Part shown: piece after piece, positions 51,362-60,885 of the stretch
Layout: the number at the start of each line of letters is the position of its first letter
Position numbering within the stretch: position 1 is the first letter of the stretch
DNA from: Mesostigma viride
Lineage: Eukaryota; Streptophyta; Mesostigmatophyceae; Mesostigmatales; Mesostigmataceae
NCBI GenBank assembly: GCA_009746045.1
Contig: RPFO01000275.1
Location: 1-64,000, forward strand
Direction of reading: 5' to 3'
DNA length: 64,000 bases
Program-made: the position numbers and the translations under genes
The notes under the pieces: generated by a model
The model's input: only the letters and a program-made list of their open reading frames with translations
Told to the model about the DNA's origin: nothing
The model's database searches: none

Positions 51362-54300
51362 ATGTATTCGTCAATGCTGGGTAATATCACCAATTTTCAA
51401 AATAGCGGTGTCACGAGAGAGAATGGCGAGTTGAGCAAGCAAGAATTGCATGCAGAAGTTCGGAGATTGAAGCGGGACAGTGAGAACCTTCGGGGCTTGA
51501 TTGCCGAAAAAGATAGGCTGGTGGAATTGAAGAACCAGGCTTTAGAACGAGCACAAAACCAGCTGGTCGTAAATATGAAGGTGCCGATTGAAAAATGAAG
51601 TCAATTTGTGCCTCGTGACTTTCAACGCCGCGTTTTCCCCGCGTTATTTGCTTTCTTAAGATTTAACATGACATCAAGCTTCTTGACTATTGCAGAAAAC
51701 CGCATCCGTCAATAATGAAGTCATCCACATGAACAGCCGATTGGAGCGGGAACTCTCCCTTTCAAAGCGCGAGGTGAAGAAATCAATTTGGAGCGTTTTT
51801 GGCTTTTTGGTTTTCTCCGTTTATGACCAATTTTTTCCAGACTTATCTATGTCTCAAAGAAAAACAGTCAGCATAATTTATCAATTTACCTGTGGCAAGA
51901 TTTTGGCCTAAACGTTTTCCATGTGCAGCTTCTCTTGCTACGTTCTGAGGTAGCTCAGAAGGACATCGTCCTGAGACTGAAGACCAAGATGTACCAGGTA
52001 AGGCTTCGGTGGCAGGCACGCACTTATTGGCTAGTGCATGAGTCATCTTGTCAAGCACAATAATGCTTCAATGTACTCTCTTGCTTTCACAACATTTTTT
52101 TCTACCAAATTATTTTATGCCTTCTAGCCTGTTAACACCATAACTTTCTCTTGGTTTGCAGGAGATTCTAGCTTCCAAGTCACAGGCGGATGCGGAAATT
52201 GCTGAGCTCAAGGTAAAGCTGGGTTTGTGCCCAAAGTTTTGCTCCAACTATGCTTCCCCTATTCCTTACCTAGCGGCTCGCCAATAACCAATCACCTAAG
52301 GCACTTGATCGCATGTCGGTCTCCTTCGCCACTAGCTGCTCTGTAGTTATATTCCTGGGAACCTATTCAGGGCTTGAGGCTCTGCTAGGCAAGTTTCACA
52401 AAATATTTCTGCTTGGGCCATGGTCTACGTTAAGGAATCCAGCACTCATTAAACTGCAATTCACTAGGAAAGTTTATTATGAGAAAAGTCCATGGTTACC
52501 GCCAGGTGATGTCAATGTAACGGGAAAGTCATTTTGTCAAACCAGCCAGTTAGGTTCCCAGATCTTGTTGATTTGTTGGGTGGACTTTCGGGTGTCTAGC
52601 CATCCCTGGTGGGCCTTGTGGTGGCCTTTCGCAAAGGGTATTGTAGCTTTGCGAGGCACCCCTTCTCTCAAGTAATCCGACAACAGTTTTATGGAAGCAT
52701 GAGAATAGCTTCATAATGCTCTGCATGGTCCCCCCAACATCAACGAAAGCTTTTGGGAGCGACGCTGATAAGGACTTGGGGTGAATGGCTGCTACAGCTT
52801 GACTGGCTTTGTTTGATGAGGGGGAATTACTCAAAGATAGGTTATAATTAAGGTGCCTAAGCATGGAAGAATGGCAAATATCATGCCATTCTGAAGGTCA
52901 TAGTAAGGTGGTTATGTCAATCTCATTCTAACATTTCTTCACTAGTGGGATTAGGGCTACAACCAGGGATGCCAGTGCTTGTATGCTGCAATGTAAGCAG
53001 ATGAAAAAGGCCCAGCTTTCTGAGCCATGTCTAATATTTGTAACATTTGCCATATTTCCTGCTAACAATTGCTGTTCCGTTTACACTTCAGGAAACTATC
53101 ATCCGGCTATCGCAAAACACAATGCTGAAGAGCCGAGCCCCAACGATGCAGGCAAGCATTTGCATTGGTATCTGCAAGGGGGAGGATAACTACTGTATGC
53201 TTATGCGTACATGCCTTGATCCAATTTGCATTAATGGTGACTGGTAGGTATTTGACTTGCATGCAGAAATCATTGCCACAATAAGCCCAGCACAGGAGTT
53301 TGTGTGCTGAGGTTGTAGGCGCCAGATATTTTACATATGTTTTTCAGCAATACCGTCTTTCAAATATTACAGCTACTATTTGTTATCCTTGTCTGCTGTG
53401 CCAAAGATATGTGGCATCTTACAAAGAGAATTGTGTATGTCCCTGCATTTAACAAGGTGAAATATTGCTTTGTTGGTTTCAGATGGGAAGCGGCGCAAGC
53501 ATGGTTGAAGACGACGCAACTGGTGCTGATGGCTTTGTGCTGGGCGAGAAATCTTCATGGAAGCTGCCCGCTGTGTCGGGTAGGGATTTACGTGGACAAG
53601 GGCCGGTGGCTTTATCTCTCATTACGCTGAGAAGCATGAGGAAATGTGCAAATCCAGTTACTTTGTAGAGGAATTCAATACTTGCAGCACATCCTTGACA
53701 ATGCAGTAGCATGGCGGCAACCTTTTGACCAGTACAGGCACTAATTGGACTCTGGCCTGGCTTCAATTTCTTCTGTCCAATACAGGTAGTAATGAGCCGT
53801 GTATGTGCCCCATGACAGCAATCTGGCTATGAATCATAATCTAGACGTAGACTCAGCAGCTTCCAAAGTATGCAGTAAGATCGTAGCTGTGATCTCGATT
53901 GCCACTGTAGGTTAGAACTCTAATATGCTGGAACCTTTATCTACGTATGTCTGACTGCTGTCGTTTCCCCATTCTCGTCAGAACTGGATGAGGATTCCAA
54001 CGTTCTGCAACGACAGCGCCATCGCGCTTTGCACCTGTCGTCCACTGACCGCGCCGCCGGGTGCGTTGCTGCAGCAAACACATGCTGGTGCAAGAAAATT
54101 CGGCGGGGTTTATGACCTGCAGACTACCTGTTTCTTGTTAGCTGATGTGGCCTTTAAAAATTGGCTACCTACCTTGATTCAAAACTCATGCACATGGACG
54201 TGTGCGCGTGCACGTGGGCATGTGTGTGTGTGGGCATGGGTGTGCGCGCGTACACGTGCACATGTATGTGCGTGGACGTGGACGTGGGCGTGGGCGTGGG

Positions 54301-57300
54301 CGTGGGCGCAGAGGTGGGCGTGGGCGTGGGCGTGGGCGTGGGCGTGGGCGTGGGCGTGGGCGTGGGCGTGGGCGTGGGCGTGGGCAAATATGTGCGCATG
54401 CATGTGACCGACTGTCTTGGGTTTCTTCCCACCTTCGAAATTGGAAATTATGTAAGCCTTCAAAGTTCCCTTTTCTTTGGTGTACCCACACACCAACCGT
54501 TCACGCTTCTGCTCGCAGGCATCCAACCGCCGTGGCGCAGTGCCCGCCTTCTCTGGCTGGAGGAAGGCAAGCGCAGGAGCAGCCAGCGTGGCCTTGTCGC
54601 CGATTCCAAGCACTGCCCTCTCCCTCGGACATCGGGCCCAGCCCAGAGGAAGATGTGGCCCTGGAGTCGATGGATAACGATGCCATCCTGGAGGGGCACC
54701 TCATGGAAGCCAAGCCAGCCCTTGAGGCTGGCCAAGCTCCTGCCAAGCAATGGGCAGCAGCCTCCTCCCATCACAGGTCGTTGTCGTCTTTCTATGGAGC
54801 CGGTGTGGTGCAGCAAGAGGAATTCGTGGGGGGGCCTGAGCCTCAGGGAGAGAGACCATCATCCTGGCAAAAGGTCCACCAAAGGTCACCTGATGTACAG
54901 GAAGTCGTTTCCTTGCGTGACCTCAACCTGCCAGGTAACAGCTGCTGCTCGCATTTTCTCTGGCTGCTATTGCTATTGGTTGGCCTCTTAACCGACCATG
55001 TGTGAGAAAAGTTTACCTATCTTTTGTAAGAATCTGGTCTGCATGCACCTTACCATGGTTATGTCACTGTCAAGCAACCTATACGTGTAACTCTGTTGAA
55101 CTTCTTGCATGCTTTTCTTTGTATTTGCTTGCATAAAGATGTGCGAACCCACGGTGTCTGCTGGTTCCTTAGATCCACTGAGCGCATGTGAATTGGGAAT
55201 GTGGAATTAGGCCAGCCTGCCGCCCACGAGGCATAATGTACCCGACAAAGTGAGTTGCGCTTGCAGCACTTTGGGAAGGCTTTATCGAAACAATGGTATC
55301 AGCGGCGTCATGTATCATGCGCTGGCCTGTGCTTGTTGTGCAGGTGCAGGAGGTGGTGTGTTGCAGCAAAAACTGGATGCCACGCCAGACGCTCCACACT
55401 CTGCCCCACATGGCAAGGTGTCCAGCAGAGTCCAACATGGCATTGGGTTTGCCAGCAATCACAGGTGTGTTGCTAACCTCTTTCACAGCTTATGATCGCA
55501 TCTGCTCACATCTTTCAACGGGGATGCAACTGCCTGATGTTCAGGGGTATTCCATCCCAAGCAACCTTGTCTGATCTTGCTACTTTAATTTTCACGGCCT
55601 TTCTTTCTCATCTCAATTCCGGCAGTGGGTCTTCCAGATGCCAAAAGATTAGCAAAAAGTCCGTCACACAGGCCATTCTTTGTTCAGCGTGGGGAAAATG
55701 CAAACATCAAGGAATTCTCTTGCTCTTTTCAAAGCTCTCTCGAACCTCCTGCATCTTCTCCTTCAGCCACTTGAAGCCTCCCCCTCCCCCCTCCTACACT
55801 ATCCCCTACCGTGCGCGCGCATCTCAATTCTCTTATCTGGCCACCCCCCTGTATCTTCGCATCCAGATACATGGACAAACTTTTTTTTTTGAAGTGAGAG
55901 TATCCTTTTCCATTGACAGCCTTGCTTTGTCTGTACATCATTGAGCAAGAGTATGGCTGGTGTTCACTCAGTTTCCTTGTTTGCACATTCACATCTCAAA
56001 CTGGAAGCTGTAAAGTGAAAGTTTTTTATGCAGCCGTATTGCACATTTCATTTGTTTCATTCCATTGAAAGCTTTCAGGATGGCCCAATCATATGCAAGG
56101 TGGAGACATGTATATACACCACCACACAAATGCTCTTGCTGGCATTAATATTATTATAATATGAATAATTATTATAATAATATTTTATGATTATAAATCA
56201 TATTTTATTATTATATAATATTAATTATAATATAATAATATTATATTGCTCGGGCCATGATGGGATTGTGAGTTTCCCAGCTATACTCAGGTGCGACTTG
56301 CTGGGTAGATCCGACTACTGCTGTTCACTATACCATGGCAATACTCGCGTATGTTCATCAATGGGATCCATGGGGATCTTTTGCTGCATTATATCTTTTT
56401 CTTTTCGCAGTGTGATGGTGATGACCAGCCCAATGGAGCGTCAAGGTGATGTGGCAGCACTTGAGATGCCGCCCTACATGTTGGGGTTGCGCTTGCGGGC
56501 GCGGCCGTCTTTGGCTGGGCGCTTTAAGGAGCCTCCATTGAACACCAAGCTACGAAGACCGGAGGAGCCGCTGTCAGAACACAAGAAGAAATCGGATGCA
56601 AGGCAGCATGGCTCGTCATCACGTGCCATCGCTTTGGCAGCAGGTGCCAGCTGGCAGAAACCCATTACGGACAATGGAGGTGGAAGCAGTGGCAAGAACG
56701 TAGCACGAGCAGAGAAAAGCCATGAACCTGATCAACAGGCGGACAAGGCCTGCACGACTATCCCAGAGGACACAGCCAGGTAAGTTCATCGACATACTGT
56801 GACCGTAGTAGGCTTAAACCGACCGTACTGGGGTGGAAGTACCATCAAAATCGCGTGCTTGCTGCTCTTGAAAGATAGCCAATGCTAAGCAGTGGTTTAG
56901 TAATTAAGGATTTTGGGCACATGTCAGACGTTTCATTGACCGCCGTTGGCGGCACATCGGGCATTTGATGTGTCGCCTTTGGCGGCGAATCGGACAATAG
57001 AAACCGGTGGCGGGACCTCAGCTAGATGTGAAGTAGTTTGATTATGTAGGGCTTCCCGTCACATTCAATACGATCAAGTACCCAGATGCAGGCCTGATGT
57101 GGCATATGGAGGTTGACACGGCGAAGCTGTGGCCTATGTATAGACACATTGAATGTCTGATGCATGAGCACATGCTGTGCGTTAGAAATTTGATGTGCAG
57201 CCTTAATTTACTCGTCCGATGTCTGATGTGTCGGGCTAGATTCCTGATGCATCGGGCACTGATGCGTTGGAATCTAAAGCATGCGTCATGTTACTATAAA

Positions 57301-58396
57301 CACTGATGCTAGGGTAATGGTAATTGTGTTTTTAACGTGTGTGCAGTATGTGATATGCCCATGATAGGACTGATCTTTGACACATTTACGTTGTCATGTT
57401 ATAATAAGTAAGACGCAAGTCAACTATTCCTGGATGCATGGCGGTCCTATGTCGTGTGAGGACTAGGGCAGTTTTCTGAGAGGAAAGGCGCGCAGACCTT
57501 GGAGACCGAGTGGCTGTCTGTAGGAAGACCTGCATGGAGGGAGGACGGCAGAAACAAGGGGGGCTGACCGTGTGTTGGATGGAAAGGGAAAGCATGGGGA
57601 GGAAAATGGATTACTACATGAAGGCAGAAAATATAAAGGTTTATTTTTTAAAAGCGAAACACTAAAATACGGGGGGGGAGGAAGGGGAAAGGGTATGGGG
57701 GAATAATACTAAATTAACAAACAAAGAACGAAAAAGATTGTGAAAGAAGTCATTGCTGGGATACGGTGAGGCATACGCGATGTTGGACTTAGGGTCAGGA
57801 GTAGTTTGAGCGCCCAGTCTTCCCGGGATCTCCCTCCCAACAGGGTCAACGCCTCTTGGCCAGCTTACTCAAGTTAAAAAGGAGCAAGATTGAAGGGTGT
57901 AAGCAGTATACTCCACACTCGTCCTTTTTCCCACAAAGGGAAGCAGATGTGCGGTATGCCTGTGATGCAGAAGTTGACCTGCACATCAGTACACAATCAA
58001 GTTTAAGGTTATTGGCCAGCTGCCATGCTCGTAGGTAAACTAGGCAGCATTTGTAAATTACGATCGTGGGATTGCTGCCCAAGACCATGTGCAGAATGTG
58101 ACTGGTCGCTGTCTTGATATCTGTGACAGGCAGATGTAATTTGAACGCATCAGAAGACGTCATGGTGCGGAAATGATTGGTTTATACTCAGATCATGTGC
58201 CAACCGTCCTCACAGTGCACTCACACCACTTTTACGATCCTTCTCTGCTGCCAACAATTTTTCTCTTGCTTGCAGCGACACGCGAGCTTTTTCTGGGCAT
58301 CTCAGGCTGCGGCTGCGCAATGCGCTGAGCTATACCCCTGGGAGATTCAAGGAGCCGGCGTTAAACACGAAAATGCGGAGACCAGATTCTGCATAG
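51362..58396 (+). CDS. SGO: shugoshin homologue with two C-terminal SGO motifs
   Basis: Shugoshin protects centromeric cohesin by recruiting PP2A and binds centromeric histone H2A phosphate. Proposed exons: 51362-51568, 51696-51773, 51929-51997, 52162-52212, 53092-53151, 53483-53579, 53982-54060, 54519-54934, 55344-55464, 56411-56779 and 58276-58396. They total 1668 nt with every junction in phase (555 residues). Intron 5 would be GC-AG. Residues about 25-155 are a coiled coil (LSKQELHAEVRRLKRDSENL, then LIAEKDRLVELKNQALERAQ), with the register expected of the N-terminal SGO coiled coil. The middle is acidic and low-complexity. A basic SGO motif, GRFKEPPLNTKLRRPE, lies at about 429-443. A second, GRFKEPALNTKMRRPD, lies at about 538-553, just before the stop. 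Family calls rest on these two elements. The central exons (6-9) are supported only by splice phase. Confidence 0.8.
54262..54385. repeat. GTGGGC hexanucleotide repeat, shugoshin intron 7
   Basis: About 16-18 copies of GTGGGC on the plus strand with one CAGAGG interruption at 54308, preceded by a GT-rich stretch (54185-54280). G-triplets every 6 bp on the coding strand make RNA or DNA G-quadruplexes conceivable. Confidence 0.93.
56145..56250. repeat. AT-only imperfect palindromes, shugoshin intron 9
   Basis: Roughly 100 bp of almost pure A/T built from TAATATTAT-type words and containing ATGATTATAAATCAT. It can fold into long hairpins on either strand. It lies about 160 bp upstream of the exon that carries the first SGO motif. 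Confidence 0.85.
56780..58275. other. shugoshin intron separating the two SGO-motif exons
   Basis: 1.5-kb intron with donor AG|GTAAGT and acceptor CTTGCTTGCAG. It contains GATGTGTCG/GATGCATCGGGC word repeats (56950-57310) and purine-rich sequence (57480-57740). No coding sequence recognised. Confidence 0.6.
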
Positions 58397-58460
58397 AGCA
58401 GATTCCTCGTATGTACTCTATTCAGTCCTTTTTCTTTTGGTCTCGTCTCGACGTCTTGGA

Positions 58461-58513
58461 TTAATTAATTAATTAATAGACACGTGACTGCGTCACGTGA
58501 GCATAAGTCCTCA
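58461..58513 (-). mobile_element. LINE-A solo 3' end, 53 bp, with 11-bp TSD
   Basis: GACGTCTTGGA is duplicated at 58450-58460 and 58514-58524. Between the copies are only the TTAA tail, the CACGTGAC/GTCACGTG stem-loop and a few more bases, identical to the ends at 21521 and near-identical to those at 20177. It lies 65 bp past the shugoshin stop codon, probably in its 3' UTR. Confidence 0.92.
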
Positions 58514-58636
58514 GACGTCTTGGATGTACAGATGCATGTGCCACGGAACTATCAGTATTTCCATGCCGGTCATGTGGATTACAGTATCCATTTCTGGCCA
58601 TGCCTTGCTTTGCATGCATCACCACAAAACATCAAA

Positions 58637-59013
58637 TGTATTACAATATGTGTGCTAGCTGATATAATTTTCTACAGCTATCGCTCAATATTTCCGAAGA
58701 TACCGGCACCGCCCTGCCCAGCAAATATCGCTGTTGCAATATATAAATGTATTACAATATGTGTGCTAGCTGATATAATTTTCTACAGCTATCGCTCAAT
58801 ATTTCCGAAGATACCGGCACCGCCCTGCCTAGCAAATATCGCTGTTGCAATATACAAGAATACTCATAACTTTTGACTCCGGCCATGAAATTTCATCGGG
58901 TTGGTTGCATTAGACTCGTCTTTTGAAGACGAACACGCTGATATAATTTTCTACAGCTATCACTCAATATTTCCGAAGATACCGGCACCGCCCTGCCCAG
59001 CAAATATCGCTGT
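58637..59013 (+). repeat. LINE-A 5' UTR tandem monomers
   Basis: A 111-bp unit starting TGTATTACAATATGTG occurs twice (about 58637 and 58748; GCTGATAT at 58658 and 58769). A third partial copy (58937-59013) ends just before the ORF1 start. Between copies 2 and 3 lies ACTCCGGCCATGAA plus a stem-loop at 58916-58932 (TCGTCTT-TTG-AAGACGA). This is arranged like the promoter monomers of some mammalian L1s. Confidence 0.85.
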
Positions 59014-59027
59014 TTTTTCAGCTCGAT

Positions 59028-60497
59028 ATGGCGGAATACGACTCATCCCAGCAATCACAAGCGTCCGTGGCCCTGCACCAACTCGCTGATGAAGCCATGG
59101 CGTCATTGGAAACACCCTTGCACGCTATGCCGGACGCCACTGTCAGCATCCAGCCGCTCCACTCCACCGCTCCGCCGAACAGCGACCCTGCCATGGATAC
59201 CCGCGAGGAGGCCTTTTCTGCCGAGGAAGCTGCCGCATTTTTACCTGGCAAATGGCCAGGCCTTAACGCCATCATGCGCCTGTCCCGAGCTGCCGCCCTC
59301 ACCATCCTGCACCTGGCTGCCGAGAAAAAGTGCGAGATCCGGGACTGCAACCAACAGGTTACCCACCTGTCGGACTTTCTCCACGACGACCCCGACGACA
59401 CTGACCTCTGCCTCGCAGTCTGGTGGACGTGCTCCCGTCTTTCCGACAGCGCCCTTGAGAGCTTTGTCATGGCCTCTCTGGACCTGGGAGCCGACCCCAC
59501 TGTTGCGGCCGCCATCAACATCACCGCCAAGCAAGTCGCCAATACCTGCTTCGATCGCCTCCCTCCCCTCCTCAACGCTGCCCTCAACCCTGTCCACAAC
59601 CACCTCGCCACCCACCACGCCCATTCCTCACACGCCGACACCTCCATCCACTCCGCCATCACCCACATTGCAGCAGGGCTGCAGCAGCAGCAGCAGCTCC
59701 TCCACCAGCTCCAGCAACAACTTGCCGCCTCCATAACTCCTGCCAAGACCACCTATGCCGCCACGCTTCAGAACCCTACGGAGCTCATCAACGAAATCAA
59801 AACAGCCGTCAAGGCCAGCACAAGGGATGCTATGCACGAACCCATTCGCTCATGCAGTATTGTGGTACGTGGCGTCCCCTCGAACGTCAACGATGCACGC
59901 CTGGGCACCTACCTCCGGGGCGACCCCTTCCTGGGGAAGCTCGGCGTGGCCCAAAGCGTCGTCATCAAAACGGCACGACGGCTCGGCGGCCCCACCGCCC
60001 CTGTCTTGGTGGAATTCCACCGCAAGGAGGACAAACTGCAGGTGCAGAAGGCCCGCCGGAACCTCCACGATACCCAACTGAGCATCGACGATTACTATAC
60101 CCCGGAGCAGCTTGAGGCCCGGGCTGCCGCTTTGAACCGGCCGGAGGTCCACGAGGCTCGGGCAGCCAAGCAGGCCAACCCGCAACTACGGTGCAGCATC
60201 TATGCCCGCCTCTTTAATGGCGTCTTCATCGTCCGCATTAACGGCCAGGACCTTCCTCCAATGACGGCGACCCCCATGGATACCGCCGTGCCAGCGCCCC
60301 AGCCCCCTGCTCGGCCCCCGCCGTCACCGCCATCGCCACCGGCATCGACGGTCACCTGCTCCCCAGCACGTGTGGGGATCCGCCGGGGCAACTTCAGCTC
60401 AGGTATGGCTGCCAGGCTTGGCCGTCCCCCTAATAAATTCGTTCGCTTTGCACCTGAGCCGGAGCCCGCGCTGCGAACCCTTCTCTCCTATCAATGA
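59028..60497 (+). CDS. LINE-A ORF1 protein (nucleic-acid-binding, retrotransposon)
   Basis: Intact 489-residue frame. Residues about 1-195 are helix-rich without a known motif. A Gln-rich stretch (GLQQQQQLLHQLQQQL, about 215-230) suggests a coiled coil for trimerisation. Residues about 270-360 look like an RRM-type fold followed by an L1-like C-terminal module: SCSIVVRGVPSNVNDARL, then VIKTARRLGGPTAPVLVEF, then DDYYTPEQLEARAAALNRPE. The tail is Pro-rich (PARPPPSPPSPP) and basic. ORF1 proteins coat LINE RNA in the cytoplasm and aid target-primed reverse transcription. It differs strongly from LINE-B ORF1. The start is the first ATG after the 5' monomers (CTCGATATGG). Confidence 0.82.
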   Translation: MAEYDSSQQSQASVALHQLADEAMASLETPLHAMPDATVSIQPLHSTAPPNSDPAMDTREEAFSAEEAAAFLPGKWPGLNAIMRLSRAAALTILHLAAEKKCEIRDCNQQVTHLSDFLHDDPDDTDLCLAVWWTCSRLSDSALESFVMASLDLGADPTVAAAINITAKQVANTCFDRLPPLLNAALNPVHNHLATHHAHSSHADTSIHSAITHIAAGLQQQQQLLHQLQQQLAASITPAKTTYAATLQNPTELINEIKTAVKASTRDAMHEPIRSCSIVVRGVPSNVNDARLGTYLRGDPFLGKLGVAQSVVIKTARRLGGPTAPVLVEFHRKEDKLQVQKARRNLHDTQLSIDDYYTPEQLEARAAALNRPEVHEARAAKQANPQLRCSIYARLFNGVFIVRINGQDLPPMTATPMDTAVPAPQPPARPPPSPPSPPASTVTCSPARVGIRRGNFSSGMAARLGRPPNKFVRFAPEPEPALRTLLSYQ

Positions 60498-60885
60498 CGA
60501 CGCTCGCGGCCCCGCGGCTCCGCGGCTTAGCAGTGGGATCTGCCTAACTCCCCTTCCCGCCCCTTTGCCTTCGCAGCCCTCGGGCTGTCGGAGAGAGAGC
60601 AACGGGTCGGCAGTGAGCCAGGTTCGCCCCGCCTCGCGCGGCCGCCTCCGGAACCTCCTCAGACTGCACGCATTTCTTATGCGTGCAGACGCAGACTCAT
60701 TCTACCTGGCCACCCGAGCCAACCGTCGGCGTCGCCTCGACGCGTTGGCAGGAAGAATCGAAACGGTGATTGAAAGCCCCCCCTACCCCACCACCTCCAC
60801 CCCCACCCCCATCACCACCCTGCTCCATCTCCGCCCCCACGGACCCCCGCCTGCACCCCCCTTTTCGGTCAACGCGCGCCCTTAA
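60498..60885 (+). other. LINE-A inter-ORF region
   Basis: 388 bp between the ORF1 stop and the ORF2 frame. A frame in phase with ORF2 (from about 60370) reads through this region with basic sequence (RANRRRRLDALAGRIETVIE) and ends at TAA 60883-60885, immediately before LVIATFNAR. The TAA may be a natural boundary or a premature stop in a longer ORF2. Confidence 0.6.

Noticed and set aside
55625-55800. Extra shugoshin exon after CCGGCAG at 55624
   Set aside because: Two readable frames exist but no good donor follows. Joining exon 9 directly to 56411 keeps phase without it.
59241-59752. Minus-strand frames opposite LINE-A ORF1
   Set aside because: Shadows of the GC-rich ORF1 coding strand, which has the coherent protein.
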